DNA of 64,000 nucleotides, from the NCBI GenBank assembly GCA_963813315.1, contig CAWEYO010000013.1:62001-126000 (forward strand), written 5' to 3'. Source of the stretch: CAWEYO01 sp963813315 (GTDB lineage Bacteria; Pseudomonadota; Alphaproteobacteria; Rhizobiales; Rhizobiaceae). Below, piece after piece: positions 1 through 9,426 of the stretch; position 1 is the first letter of the stretch; each line of letters begins with the position of its first letter. Made by a program: the position numbers and the translations under genes. Below the pieces are notes generated by a model, which searched no databases, was not told where the DNA came from, and was given only the letters and a program-made list of their open reading frames with translations.

Positions 1-116
1 CACGAAAGTATTTTCGCCCCAACCTCGTCCATCGTCGCCAGAGGCTGCGCGTTTGCCGACAACGGCAACAGAACCAGCGCGGCAGACCAGAAAAACAGTC
101 TCTCAGTGGCTTTCAT
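1..116 (-). CDS. Secreted protein, N-terminal part only (runs off the window)
   Basis: The first 38 codons of a minus-strand gene are visible. They start at an ATG (114-116) preceded by an AGGAG ribosome binding site about 5 bases upstream. The peptide has a typical signal sequence: charged MKATER, hydrophobic core LFFWSAALVLLPL, and likely cleavage after SANA. It is therefore probably exported to the periplasm. The mature part lies outside the window, so no family can be assigned. Confidence 0.7.
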   Translation of the reverse strand, partial: MKATERLFFWSAALVLLPLSANAQPLATMDEVGAKILS

Positions 117-128
117 TGCATTCTCCTG

Positions 129-276
129 TAGGGTGGGTCGGGATTCAGGTGATGCCGGCCTGTAAATGGCAGTCTTCTCCGCGTCCGGTACTCACGTACC
201 CAAACGTACGCTGCGTGCCGGTTCTCGAAAACCGCCATTTTCGAACTCGGCCTGACCTGAATTCCAACACACCCTA
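129..276. repeat. Inverted-repeat-bounded dispersed element, copy 1
   Basis: The segment begins TAGGGTGGGTCGGGATTCAGGT and ends with an imperfect inverse of it. The right arm, read in reverse, resembles the left arm of the element at 55539-55700, including a shared AGGCCGAG and AAAATGG. It fills most of the gap between the exported-protein gene and the SMP-30 remnant. No gene is seen in 117-419. Confidence 0.6.
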
Positions 277-419
277 GCCGCCTGATCCGGGAGCCGTGAC
301 GACGATAGCGAATGTCGCTGCTTTGGACGAGAACCTCGTCGGGCCGTCTGTCCATGAGCTGACCGTACAAGAAACGACCTCCCATGCCAAACGCAGGCGA
401 CAGGCCGCTGCCCGGCCTC

Positions 420-686
420 TCAGGCCCGCAGCGTCGAAAGGTCGATCTCGGTGATGTGCCAGCGGCCGAGATTGGCCGTATAGAGCCGGTCGCCCTTGAA
501 GGCGACGTTCGTCGGGTGCGCGATGGTGGTCGCAGCCCGGTCCTCGATCAGGAGCTCTAGCCCGCGGTCCTCGCGCCAGCGATAGAGCCGCGACGGCTCG
601 TAGCAGGAGATGATCAGCGAGCCGTCCGGCGCGAAGGCGAGTCCGTCGGGCACGTTCTGCACGTCCGGCACCACCAGTCGCTTCAC
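420..686 (-). pseudogene. SMP-30/gluconolactonase family, C-terminal fragment of a frameshifted gene
   Basis: This 88-residue reading frame (GTG at 686) continues the beta-propeller sequence of the fragment at 700-1254. It reads VPDGLAFAPDGSLIISCYEP and HPTNVAFKGDRLYTANLG, the SMP-30 blade motifs. The in-frame sequence just upstream of the GTG reads NGSAGVKRLV, which fits directly after VPID in the other frame. Together the fragments give about 278 residues, close to the usual 290-300. SMP-30 proteins are metal-dependent sugar lactonases. In this operon it would open a lactone made from the imported sugar. Either the gene is decaying or one base is in error. Confidence 0.8.
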
Positions 687-699
687 CCCGGCGGAGCCA

Positions 700-1254
700 T
701 TACTGGTCGATCGGTACGAAGCTCACCTGTGGCGCGTCGCTTTCCACCACGTAGAGTCCGCTGCCGTCGGGCGCCATTGCCATGCCGTTGGCGAACTGCA
801 TGGGAGCGCGGCACCAGGGGCCGCCCTTCCCGCTGGCGAGTTCGAAGCGGAAGACCGATGCCCCGGACGCCGCGCTCTGGCTGTCGGAGACGTAGAGATA
901 GCCGCGCGCCGCGTCGATCACCGGATAGTTCGGCACGCGGATCCCGGCCGCTGCGAAACGGCGCATCTCGCCGCTGGCCGCCTCGAAGCGGAATACCGCC
1001 TGATGCCGGAGGTCGCAGCAAAAAGCGTCGCCCCCGGCATCGAGGGCTATGCCGAGAAGAAAGCCGCCGGTGCCGCCAACGCGCGTGACCGCGCTGCCGT
1101 CGGCTTCGATCCTGAGCAGGTCGCCGGTTTCAGTGCCGCACCACACGGAGCCGTCCGCATGCACCGCAACTCCCTCTGGATGCGCGAGGCGCGGCGTCGA
1201 AAAGATGCCGTCGAAAAAGACGCGGGCGGCCGACATTGGAAGCAAGGCTTTCAT
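700..1254 (-). pseudogene. SMP-30/gluconolactonase family, N-terminal fragment of a frameshifted gene
   Basis: The ATG at 1254 overlaps the stop of the upstream CoA-transferase by 4 bases (ATGA). The 184-residue product has the SMP-30 pattern: HPEGVAVHADGSVWCGTETG, a GGFLLGIALDAGG segment and FANGMAMAPDGSGLYVVES. It ends at a TAA (700-702), where the homologous sequence continues in the next frame. Removing one base near 702-707 would join the two halves. It is the last gene of the long minus-strand operon, and a lactonase fits beside the SDR and aldose-epimerase-like genes. Confidence 0.8.
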
Positions 1255-3041
1255 GGCGAAGTTCCTCCCCCTCCGCGGCCGGGCTCACCGTCCTGGCGGG
1301 CGATTAGCGCCCTGACGGCACGGCGGTCCGCGGCCAGGATGGCCGAGATCAGCGGGCCGCGTTCCTTCGCTCCGACGAATTCGAGGTGCCTGAGGCCGAG
1401 AGGGTCGATGCCCCGACGCAGCACGTCCAGCACTTCGGCGGTCGGCAGCGGCACCGGGCGGCAATCGTCCGTGAAACGGACGTCGAAGCCGGTCGCCTGG
1501 CGGATCGCCGCCGCGTTCACTCCCGGCATCGTCTCCGCGACCACCAGCTCGCGGCTATCCGGATCGAGCCGGAAGACGCAGAGATCGGTGAAGACAAGCG
1601 CTCGTCCGGTGCGGTAGCCGAGCGGCGCCCGCTCCGCCGCGGTCACCAGGCCGCGGGCCGAACTTGCAACGTCCACAGCCGCGACGACCGAGCGCGAGGA
1701 ATGGCGCGTGACATAAAGCAGATAGTCGCGGTGCATGTTGGCGACGTCGGCCATGCCGCCCTGCCCGGGAAGCCGGATCGTGCCGCCGTCTGGCTTTTCG
1801 AACGCCAGCGTGTTGACGCGGCCCAGTCGGTCCACCTGGGCGGCGGCGACAATCTCATGGGTCACCAAGCCCGCCTGATAGTAGGTGGAATAGGTGTCGT
1901 CGCCGCCGGCATGAGCCGCTGCCGTCTCGCCGTCCAGGGTCTCGATGAGCGACAGGATCAGCGGGCTCGGCGCCACGTCGAGATGGCCGCAGCTCATGGT
2001 GGCGATGATCATGTCCGGCGCATGGGTCGCCTTGGCGAGCCGGTACGCGACGTTGGCGAGCGGCGACACCGCCCCCGCGCTGGCAAAGCTCTCATTGTCG
2101 AGCTCGGCGGCGATGCGCGCCGCCATGATCTCGTCTGTCGACGCGGGCCGATCGTCGCGCGCAGCGGCCGGCATCTTGCCAAGCGAGGCAGTGTCAACCT
2201 GCGCGGCCCGTTGGACGAAGCCAGGTAGCGTACCGTTCGGAACGGTAAGCGTTTCGGTAAGGCGCCCATCTGGCCGGGCGAACGCATCGGCAAGCGCGGC
2301 ATAGTCCGTGACGTAGAACGGCAGGCACGATGCCGGCCAGGCACCGCCAGGGACTGCGGCGATGGCCGAGACCTGGTTGCGGGTAAGCACGCTCTGGCGG
2401 CCGGCGGAGGCCAGCGTACCCGCCGGTACGATTTCCTCGACCGTGACCAGGACCCGCCGCGCGGCGCCCACCATGGCGAGGTCGAGCGCCCGCGGCCCGA
2501 GGATCTGCACGTTGCCGCTCTCGTCCGCCCGCTGGGCGTGGAGGACCACTGTGTCGAGGACGAGTGCCGGGATAGCGCCGAGCAGCCGGTTCTCCACCGG
2601 GTCGTGCGCGCTGACGGCGCCGGGGATTCGCGCCATCATGTCGGAGCCCTCGGGGAGCTGAAACGGCAGCGACGGCAGATTGGACTGGGCGGCGCGGAGC
2701 GCCTGAATCATCGCCAGCGCGGTCCAATCGCGCACCGGCAGCGCGCCGCTCTCCGCCGCCGCACGGAAGCGCGGCGGCAGCCCGAAAATGTCGAGGCTGG
2801 AAAAGCAGATATCGATTTCGGCAACCGCCTCCGCCTCGATGAGCATCTCTAGCGGCAGCCCGCCTGCCCACGAGACGTAGCGCAGGTTCCTGACGCCCCG
2901 CCTCGCGATGGTCAGGAGCAGGGCGATCGGCAGCCGGGCGAAATGATGGCCGCCGATGCCGAAGCGGTCGCCGTCGCCGACCATAGCCGTCAGGCCGGCA
3001 AGGTCGGTGATGAGCGGCCGGTTCGGCTTTGCCAGCGTCAC
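1251..3041 (-). CDS. Fused two-domain CoA-transferase (glutaconate/3-oxoacid CoA-transferase type)
   Basis: This is a 596-residue protein that looks like subunits A and B of a heterodimeric family I CoA-transferase fused in one chain. The N-terminal half (about residues 10-280) carries the GctA-like GDGDRFGIGGHHFARLP and WAGGLPLEML segments. The C-terminal half (about 330-590) carries GctB-like ISTMSCGHLDV-type and GQGGMADVANM sequence. Such enzymes move CoA between carboxylic acids in the cytoplasm. I chose the GTG at 3041 because the longer frame upstream lies inside the epimerase-like gene, and GTG overlaps that gene's TGA by 4 bases. It is translationally coupled within the catabolic operon. 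The substrate is unknown. Confidence 0.8.
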   Translation of the reverse strand: MTLAKPNRPLITDLAGLTAMVGDGDRFGIGGHHFARLPIALLLTIARRGVRNLRYVSWAGGLPLEMLIEAEAVAEIDICFSSLDIFGLPPRFRAAAESGALPVRDWTALAMIQALRAAQSNLPSLPFQLPEGSDMMARIPGAVSAHDPVENRLLGAIPALVLDTVVLHAQRADESGNVQILGPRALDLAMVGAARRVLVTVEEIVPAGTLASAGRQSVLTRNQVSAIAAVPGGAWPASCLPFYVTDYAALADAFARPDGRLTETLTVPNGTLPGFVQRAAQVDTASLGKMPAAARDDRPASTDEIMAARIAAELDNESFASAGAVSPLANVAYRLAKATHAPDMIIATMSCGHLDVAPSPLILSLIETLDGETAAAHAGGDDTYSTYYQAGLVTHEIVAAAQVDRLGRVNTLAFEKPDGGTIRLPGQGGMADVANMHRDYLLYVTRHSSRSVVAAVDVASSARGLVTAAERAPLGYRTGRALVFTDLCVFRLDPDSRELVVAETMPGVNAAAIRQATGFDVRFTDDCRPVPLPTAEVLDVLRRGIDPLGLRHLEFVGAKERGPLISAILAADRRAVRALIARQDGEPGRGGGGTSP

Positions 3042-4051
3042 AGCGGCTCCGCCTCGATTCGATAGCGAGTGGTGAAGGGTGTCTCGGGCATGAAGGCGAG
3101 CGCTGTCGGCACCCCGGAAGCAGCGACCGGGTTGTCGGCCTCGGCCGTCTCCGGTCCGAGTCCGAAGGGCGAGCAGATCGGCTCGATGCCGATCGCCAGA
3201 TGGCGCCCATTCCACGGCGCTGCCTTGCGCCCACGGTTCGAATACCAGAGGAGCAGGCTGGGAAAATGCTCCGCCTGCCAGGAGAGCCGGACGCGGTAAC
3301 CCTCCGCACGATTGGCGAGCGACGCGCTGCCGGGCAGTCCATCAATCTGCAGGAGCTCCTCGACGTCGTCGGCAAAAGGCAGGCTGGCGGCATCGACCAC
3401 GCCCCCGGTTCGCGCCGGCACCGCCCCGAGGTCCTCGAAGCGGCGGTCGGCGGCAAACAGCGCAGCACCCGGCTCGACCGTGCCCGGATAGGTCCGCCCG
3501 CTCGCGAACGCGCCCAGCTCGAGCTGCGCGCCGGCTGCATGTCGCGGCAGCCGGAAAACCGGGTGCAGCCCGATCGGCAGCCTGCACGGACGACGCACCG
3601 CGATCGTGAAGGTGAGATCGATCGCCGGTGCGTCCGGGTCGGGGGTGATGCTGCGCTCGACGCGGGCGACCGGGCTGCCCTCCGGATAATCGAGCCCCAG
3701 GCGCAAGGAACCGCCGTCGTCGGGCAGCCAGCGCCATTCCTGGTTGGCGCAATGGCCGTGCACCTCCTCGCCGTCGGCGGGTGGTCCGAGGAAGGGCGCC
3801 CATTCCGCCGGCCAGCCATCGGCGGGCACTGAATAGCCGAATGGAACGCACGGCCACTCGCCGCGCAGCCGCCTGAGGATGCCCGGAAGGCTTTCGGTCC
3901 CTGCTTCGCCCGCCCACGGCGCCACATGCAGCGGCGAGACCTGCCTTCCGTCGTCGAGCAGGAAGGTGACTGGCGCCAGCATCGCGCCGAGACGTTGCAC
4001 CGCCAACGTCCCATGTGCCCAGCCCAACCCGCGATAGGCTTCGGCGCTCAT
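3038..4051 (-). CDS. Aldose 1-epimerase-like protein (galactose mutarotase fold)
   Basis: This is a 337-residue protein of the galactose-mutarotase-like superfamily. It shows LGLDYPEGSPVARVERSI, the central IGLHPVFRLPR segment and a C-terminal LAIGIEPICSPF stretch. The ATG at 4051 overlaps the stop of the enoyl-CoA hydratase by 4 bases, which fixes the start against longer open frames. Members interconvert anomers of aldoses or bind sugars. With the CUT2 importer and SMP-30 lactonase in the same operon, it supports a sugar or sugar conjugate as the imported compound. The exact substrate cannot be read from the sequence. Confidence 0.75.
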   Translation of the reverse strand: MSAEAYRGLGWAHGTLAVQRLGAMLAPVTFLLDDGRQVSPLHVAPWAGEAGTESLPGILRRLRGEWPCVPFGYSVPADGWPAEWAPFLGPPADGEEVHGHCANQEWRWLPDDGGSLRLGLDYPEGSPVARVERSITPDPDAPAIDLTFTIAVRRPCRLPIGLHPVFRLPRHAAGAQLELGAFASGRTYPGTVEPGAALFAADRRFEDLGAVPARTGGVVDAASLPFADDVEELLQIDGLPGSASLANRAEGYRVRLSWQAEHFPSLLLWYSNRGRKAAPWNGRHLAIGIEPICSPFGLGPETAEADNPVAASGVPTALAFMPETPFTTRYRIEAEPL

Positions 4052-4830
4052 CGCTTCGCCGCCCGCTCTTCGCTTTTGCGGGCGAAGGCCTTGATTCTCT
4101 GCTGGCCCGTTTCGCTGCGGTAAAGCCCTCCCAATATGTCGCGTTCCATGGCAAGGCCGGCAGTCAGGTCGCCGGACAGCGCCGCCGCGGCGAGCCGCTT
4201 CAACCCCTCGATCGCTGCCGGCGGCTCCGCGGCGATCGCCCTGGCCAGCTCCAGCGCGCGCGGCAGCAGCCGTTCGGCCTCGACCACCTCGTTGACCAGC
4301 CCGGCTCCCACCAACTCCGATGCGGGCACGATGGCGCCCGTCATCAGCAGCATCGTCGCCCGGTTGCGGCCGAGCTTCGCTACGCTGCGCTGCGTGCCAC
4401 CGCCTCCCGGCACCAGGCCGAGCTTGATCTCCGGCAGCCCGAGCTTGGCGAAGGGTGAAGCGATGACGAGGTCGCAACAGAGGACCAGCTCCATGCCGCC
4501 GCCCAGCGCATAGCCGTTCACCGCCGCGATCACCGGCTTGCGGTTGTTCTCGATCGCCGCATACATCGCCGTGCCGGCCGCCTGGAAGGCGTCGAATTCG
4601 GCCGGCGTCTGCGCCGCATACTCCTTGATGTCTGCCCCTGCCATGAAGCCGCGCCCTTCGCCGGTGACGACGATGGCGCCGACCGCCTCGTCATCGGATA
4701 GCGCCAGGAACGCGGCCGTGATCTCCGCCTGCATGGCCTTGTTCATCGCGTTGAGCTGATCGGCGCGGCGGAAGGTGACCAGCGCCACGCGGGCCCGTGT
4801 CTCGACAGTGAGGGTCCGGTACGTCGCCAC
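4048..4830 (-). CDS. Enoyl-CoA hydratase/isomerase family protein
   Basis: This is a 260-residue crotonase-fold enzyme. It has the oxyanion-hole sequences GFMAGADIKE (about 61-70) and NGYALGGGMEL. Both glutamates typical of true hydratases are present (Glu114 in GGMEL and Glu134 in LPEIKLG). It likely adds water across a 2-enoyl-CoA double bond. It begins 3 bases after the CaiB-type CoA-transferase stop and overlaps the epimerase-like gene, so the three are co-translated. A hydratase beside two CoA-transferases implies an acyl-CoA intermediate in a pathway otherwise marked by sugar-type genes. Confidence 0.85.
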   Translation of the reverse strand: MATYRTLTVETRARVALVTFRRADQLNAMNKAMQAEITAAFLALSDDEAVGAIVVTGEGRGFMAGADIKEYAAQTPAEFDAFQAAGTAMYAAIENNRKPVIAAVNGYALGGGMELVLCCDLVIASPFAKLGLPEIKLGLVPGGGGTQRSVAKLGRNRATMLLMTGAIVPASELVGAGLVNEVVEAERLLPRALELARAIAAEPPAAIEGLKRLAAAALSGDLTAGLAMERDILGGLYRSETGQQRIKAFARKSEERAAKR

Positions 4831-4833
4831 GGC

Positions 4834-6039
4834 TTAGACCTCAGCGACCGTCATGTCGCCCGCCTCCTCCAGCGCCTTGATCTCGTTCGCCGGAATGCCG
4901 AACTCGGCGAGGATTTCGCGACCGTGCTGGCCGACCAGCGGGGCCGGCCGCTCGATCGAAGCCGGCGTCTCGCTCATCTTCACCGCCGGGGCCACTACCC
5001 GCACGCGGCCCCCGCGCGGATGCTCGTAGTGGGTGATCATGCCCATGTGCCTCACCTGCGGGTCCTCGGCCGCCCGGCGGATGTCCTTGACCTCGGCGCA
5101 CCAGATGTCGGCGTCGAGCAACCGCCCGAGGAGCGCCTCGGTGGTGAACTTCCGGGTCTCTGCGTTGACTTTCTCGAACACCTCGTCGCGCTTGTCGAAC
5201 AGCGTGTTCAGGTCGTCGTAGACCGCGAGATGAGGCGCCTCGAGCACCCCGTAAAGCGTCTTGAACGGGCTCATGGCGATCGACACGTAGCCGCCGTCGC
5301 TTGTCTCGTAGATGCCGAACGGCGCCTGCATGCCCGGGTGTCCGATGCCCGAATTGGGGCGCACGAAGTCCTCTCCGAGGTTGAGCACCGCCACATATTC
5401 CTGGTTGAGATGCGCCAGCATACCGGCCAAAAGGTTGACTTCGATCTTTTGCCCCTTGCCGGTCTTGCTCCGCCAGTAGAGCGCGGCGAGGATGCCGTAG
5501 ACCATGTTCATGGCCCCGATCTGATCGGCGAGTCCTGCCCCGGCCGGCACCGGCGCCTGGTCGCCGCGGCCAGTGTTGGAGATCAGCCCGGCCAGCCCCT
5601 GGATCAGCATGTCCTGGCCCGGCCGGTCGACATAGGGGCCTTCTTCGCCATAGCCCGAGCCCGAACAGTAGATGATCCGCGGATTGATCGTGCGAAAATC
5701 CTCGTAGCCGTAGCCGAGCTTGGCGAGCACGCCGGGGCGGAAATTCTGCACCACCACGTCGGCCTTCTTCGCCATCTCCATGATGACCTCGTGCACCTTC
5801 CGGCTCTTGAGGTTGAGCGCGATCGACCGCTTGTTGCGGTTCCAGGCCAGGAAGTTCGGGCTTTCCGAGCCGCCGACCCACTTGGCGAAGAAGGTCATGG
5901 AGCGGAACAGGTCGCCCACGCCCGCCCGCTCGATCTTGATGACGTTGGCCCCCAAATCGCCGAGCAGCTGCGTGGCGAACGGCCCCTGCAGCAGATGGCT
6001 GAAATCGAGGATGGTGACGTCGGCGAGAGCCTTGTTCAT
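4834..6039 (-). CDS. CaiB/BaiF (family III) CoA-transferase
   Basis: This 401-residue protein has the family III hallmarks: LDFSHLLQGPFATQLLGDLGA at the N-terminus, the WNRNKRSIALNL segment, and the presumed catalytic aspartate (Asp143 in GQDML). Family members form a covalent aspartyl-CoA thioester and transfer CoA between organic acids without releasing intermediates. It lies 38 bases downstream of the SDR gene and 3 bases before the hydratase. It probably activates the acid formed from the imported compound. Donor and acceptor are not known. Confidence 0.88.
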   Translation of the reverse strand: MNKALADVTILDFSHLLQGPFATQLLGDLGANVIKIERAGVGDLFRSMTFFAKWVGGSESPNFLAWNRNKRSIALNLKSRKVHEVIMEMAKKADVVVQNFRPGVLAKLGYGYEDFRTINPRIIYCSGSGYGEEGPYVDRPGQDMLIQGLAGLISNTGRGDQAPVPAGAGLADQIGAMNMVYGILAALYWRSKTGKGQKIEVNLLAGMLAHLNQEYVAVLNLGEDFVRPNSGIGHPGMQAPFGIYETSDGGYVSIAMSPFKTLYGVLEAPHLAVYDDLNTLFDKRDEVFEKVNAETRKFTTEALLGRLLDADIWCAEVKDIRRAAEDPQVRHMGMITHYEHPRGGRVRVVAPAVKMSETPASIERPAPLVGQHGREILAEFGIPANEIKALEEAGDMTVAEV

Positions 6040-6077
6040 AGGAAAGTTCCGCTTCGTAGTCTAAACTATTTTCATCG

Positions 6078-6863
6078 CTACAAAAGATGCGGCACATAAC
6101 GTGGCGCAGCAGTCAGCCCCCCATCGACCCTGAGGTCGATCCCGGTGGTGAAGCCGGCCGCGTCGGACGCCAGGTAGACCGCTGCCTCCGCCACCTCGGC
6201 CGGCTCGCCGATGCGCCCGAGCGGGTGCATTGTTACCCACGCCTTCATCAGGTTGCCGCCGAGCTCGCGCACCAGCCGGTCGTTCATCGGCGTGTTGATG
6301 GTGCCGGGCGAGATCGAGTTGACCCGTACGTTGTACGGCCCGAACTCGACCGCCATCTGCCGGGTCATCGCCATCACCGCGCCTTTGGCCCCGGCATAGG
6401 CGGTCCAGCCGTCGAGCCCGATATGGCCTTGCGCAGAGGCCATATTGATGATCGAGCCCGACTTTTGCGCGATCATGTGCGGCAGCGCATGCTTGCAGCC
6501 GCGGAAGACGCTGGTGAGGTTGACAGCGATCAGTCGATTCCACTGCTCGTCGGTCATCTCGGTGACCGGCATGCCTCCGATGGCGATCGCCGCATTGTTG
6601 ACCAGCACGTCGATTCGCCCGGTGCCGCCGACCACCACGTCGATCAGCCCGGCGATGTCGGCATCCTCGGCCACGTCGCAATGCACGTAGTCAGCCTTGT
6701 GCCTGGCTTTGCGAAGCGCCTCGACGAAGGCCTCTCCGCGCGTGTCCGCGATGTCGGAGACGAAGACGTGGGCACCCTCCTCCGCCATTTTCTCAGCGAT
6801 GGCGTGGCCGATGCCGTCAGCCGCCCCGGTGATGGCGGCGACCTTGCCCTGAAGACGCTTCAT
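6078..6863 (-). CDS. SDR family oxidoreductase
   Basis: This is a 261-residue classical short-chain dehydrogenase. It has the nucleotide-binding TGAADGIGHA (about 13-22), the VNNAAIA motif, the catalytic YAGAKG (Tyr-x-x-x-Lys) and the RVNSISPGTINTP segment after it. It is an NAD(P)-dependent alcohol/ketone oxidoreductase in the cytoplasm. The start lies 2 bases after the stop of the CUT2 permease, so transport and oxidation are coupled in one transcript. It probably oxidises a hydroxyl of the imported sugar or sugar derivative. Confidence 0.87.
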   Translation of the reverse strand: MKRLQGKVAAITGAADGIGHAIAEKMAEEGAHVFVSDIADTRGEAFVEALRKARHKADYVHCDVAEDADIAGLIDVVVGGTGRIDVLVNNAAIAIGGMPVTEMTDEQWNRLIAVNLTSVFRGCKHALPHMIAQKSGSIINMASAQGHIGLDGWTAYAGAKGAVMAMTRQMAVEFGPYNVRVNSISPGTINTPMNDRLVRELGGNLMKAWVTMHPLGRIGEPAEVAEAAVYLASDAAGFTTGIDLRVDGGLTAAPRYVPHLL

Positions 6864-6865
6864 TG

Positions 6866-7870
6866 TCAGCCTCCTCCTCGCATGCGGCGCCGCTTCGCCT
6901 CGTCAAAGGCGACGGCAGCGACAATGATCATCCCTGTGATGACCAGCTGCCACTCGGTGGGCAGGCCGAGCCCGCGCAACCCGTTGGACAGGAACTGCAG
7001 GATGAGCACGCCGAGCGCCATGCCCGTCAGGCTGCCGATCCCGCCGGCGAGGCTGACGCCGCCGAGCACTGTCGCGGCAACCACCTGGAACTCGAAGTTG
7101 AGGCCAGCGGTGTGCTGGGCCGAGCCGACCCGCGCAGCAAGGATGATGCCGGCGACAGTCGCCAGAAGCGCGCTGATCAGAAAGCACGTGAACTTGACGC
7201 GCCTGACGTCGTAGCCGGCAAGCCGCGCCACCTCCGGATTGCCGCCCACGGCATAGATCTGGCGGCCGAAAGGGCGGTGCCGCATGACGTAGGTGAAGGC
7301 GGCGAGCAGCACGATGGCGATCACCGCCGGATAGGGAATGACGCCGAACAGCCGCCCGTCGGAGAGCAGGATAAAGCCGTCGAGCATGGCGTCGTCGGGA
7401 ATGGCGCGCTGGCCGGTGTAGAGATAGACGCCGCCGCGCATGATGAACATGGTGCCGAGCGTCACGATCAGCGAATTGATGCCGCCATAGGCCACCAGCG
7501 TCCCGTTGACAATGCCGATGAGTAGTCCGAAGGCGAGCGCGGCAGAGACGCCGAGCGCCAGCGAGCCGGTGTCGTTCATGACGACGATCAGCGGCAGCGC
7601 GATGGTCGCGAGCAGCGAGCCTATCGAGATGTCGACCTCGCCCGAGATGAAGACGATGGCGCAGCCGATGCCCGCGATCAGGGCCAGCGATGCCTGGCCG
7701 AGCACATTGGTCATGTTGCGCAGCGAGAAGAAGTTCTCGGCGGTGACCGAGAAGAAGGCGATCACCAGGAGCAGGCAGATCAAAAGCGCCAACTCCTGAT
7801 GGGCGAATATCCGCGACAGCAGGGAGGGCGAGCGCCGCACCTTGTCGTGGAACGCTGTTGCCTGGCTCAT
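6866..7870 (-). CDS. CUT2-type sugar ABC transporter permease
   Basis: This is a 334-residue inner-membrane protein of the RbsC/XylH family with eight to ten hydrophobic segments. It has the family signatures GEVDISIGSLL, YAVGGNPEVARLAGYDVRRVK and GGVSLAGGIGSLTGMALG. The ATG overlaps the ATPase stop by 4 bases. It is the second permease in this operon, distinct from the one at 9416-10399, so the importer may use a permease heterodimer. Confidence 0.9.
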   Translation of the reverse strand: MSQATAFHDKVRRSPSLLSRIFAHQELALLICLLLVIAFFSVTAENFFSLRNMTNVLGQASLALIAGIGCAIVFISGEVDISIGSLLATIALPLIVVMNDTGSLALGVSAALAFGLLIGIVNGTLVAYGGINSLIVTLGTMFIMRGGVYLYTGQRAIPDDAMLDGFILLSDGRLFGVIPYPAVIAIVLLAAFTYVMRHRPFGRQIYAVGGNPEVARLAGYDVRRVKFTCFLISALLATVAGIILAARVGSAQHTAGLNFEFQVVAATVLGGVSLAGGIGSLTGMALGVLILQFLSNGLRGLGLPTEWQLVITGMIIVAAVAFDEAKRRRMRGGG

Positions 7871-9426
7871 GCGCGCACCCCCTTTACCTTGCCGATCGCG
7901 GCGTTGAGGATCCTCTCCTGCGTCGCCTCCTCGCGCGTTATCATGGCCGTGATACGGCCCTCGGCCATCACCGCGATGCGGTCGGCCAGCCCGAGCAGCT
8001 CCGGCATTTCGGAGGTCATCATGACGATCGCAAGCCCCTCGCCGGCCAGCCGGTCGATCAGCGCGAAGATCTCCGACTTGGCACCGACGTCGATGCCGCG
8101 GGTCGGCTCGTCGACGACGATCACCTTCAGCCCGCGCATCAGCCAGCGTGAGATCAGCACCTTCTGTTGGTTGCCGCCGGACAGGAACTTGACCGGCTGG
8201 TTGAGGCTCGGCGTCTTGATACGGAAGCGCTCGACAAAGCCCTGGACCGCGCGCTTCTCCTTCGACTTGTCGACGAAGCCCATCTTTGCGAACGCGCCGA
8301 GCGAGGCCAGGCTGGCGTTCTGGTAGACGGGCAGCTCGGCCATCAGCCCCTCGTTCTGGCGGTCCTCCGACAGCAGCCCGATGCCGATCCTCACGCCGGT
8401 GGAGGTGTCGTGCGGCACGAGCGGCCGGCCGTCGACCTTGATGATGCCCGCGCTGATCGGGTCGTAGCCGACGATCGCCTTGGCAAGCTCTGTGCGTCCG
8501 GCGCCCATCAGCCCGAAGAAGCCCAGCACCTCGCCGGCGCGCGCCTCGAAGCTCACGTCGTTGAGCTTCTGCGCCGTCGACAGGCCCTCGACGGCGAGCG
8601 CCACGCGCTCGCCGGCCTCGCCGCGCTGGCGAGGGAACAGATTCTCGATGCGGCGGCCGATCATGTCCTGGATCAGCGTGTCGTGTGTGTGCGCCGAGAT
8701 TGGCCGGGTCGAGATGTGGCGGCCGTCGCGCAGCACAGTCACCGTGTCGGCGATCTCGAACACTTCGTCCAGCTTGTGGCTGACATAAAGGACGGCGATG
8801 CCGAGCGCCGTCAGCCGCCGGATGACGTCGAACAGCAGCGCCACCTCCTTGGGCGTGAGCGACGAGGTCGGCTCGTCCATGACCACCACCCGCGCCTCGT
8901 GCGCCAGCGCCCGCGCAATCTCGACCATCTGCTGCTGGCTGACCGGCAGGGAGCCCGTGCGGGCGTCGGGATCGACGTCGAATCCGATGCGCTGAAAAAG
9001 GGCGGCGGAATCGGCGCGGATCTTCTTCCAGTCGATCGACCCCGCCCGCCCGGTCGGATGCCCTTCCAGGAAAATGTTTTCGGCGACCGTAAATTCCGAA
9101 ATCAGCGCAATTTCTTGGAAGACGACCTTGATACCTTCCTTGAGGCTGTCGCGCGGCGATCGTATCTCCACCTCTCGCCCGTGGATGCGGATGGTGCCGG
9201 TGTCGCGCTGATAGACGCCAGCCATGATCTTGATCAGTGTCGACTTGCCGGCCCCGTTCTCGCCCATCAGCGCATGCACCTTGCCGGGCTCGAGCGTCAG
9301 GTCGACGTTTTCGAGCGCCAGCACACCGGGAAAGCTCTTGCCGATGCCCTTCGTCTCCAGCGCCGGGCCGCCGCTCTCGAGCGCGGCGCGATCGACGTCC
9401 TCGGCATGCATGATGTCAGCGGGCAT
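7867..9426 (-). CDS. CUT2-type sugar ABC transporter ATP-binding protein
   Basis: This is a 519-residue tandem ABC ATPase of the RbsA/MglA type. The first domain has Walker A GENGAGKST and an LPVSQQQMVEIARAL signature; Walker B is VVMDEPTSS. The second domain has a degenerate Walker A (GLMGAGRTELA), LSGGNQQKVLI and VVDEPTRGIDV, as usual for this family. I chose the ATG at 9426 because an AGGAG lies 8 bases upstream. It overlaps the upstream permease by 11 bases. It energises import through the two flanking permeases. Confidence 0.9.
   Translation of the reverse strand: MPADIMHAEDVDRAALESGGPALETKGIGKSFPGVLALENVDLTLEPGKVHALMGENGAGKSTLIKIMAGVYQRDTGTIRIHGREVEIRSPRDSLKEGIKVVFQEIALISEFTVAENIFLEGHPTGRAGSIDWKKIRADSAALFQRIGFDVDPDARTGSLPVSQQQMVEIARALAHEARVVVMDEPTSSLTPKEVALLFDVIRRLTALGIAVLYVSHKLDEVFEIADTVTVLRDGRHISTRPISAHTHDTLIQDMIGRRIENLFPRQRGEAGERVALAVEGLSTAQKLNDVSFEARAGEVLGFFGLMGAGRTELAKAIVGYDPISAGIIKVDGRPLVPHDTSTGVRIGIGLLSEDRQNEGLMAELPVYQNASLASLGAFAKMGFVDKSKEKRAVQGFVERFRIKTPSLNQPVKFLSGGNQQKVLISRWLMRGLKVIVVDEPTRGIDVGAKSEIFALIDRLAGEGLAIVMMTSEMPELLGLADRIAVMAEGRITAMITREEATQERILNAAIGKVKGVRA

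Noticed and set aside
2194..4014. 606-residue minus-strand open frame overlapping the CoA-transferase and epimerase-like genes
   Set aside because: Arginine/proline-rich shadow of two well-supported genes in another frame; high GC keeps it open.
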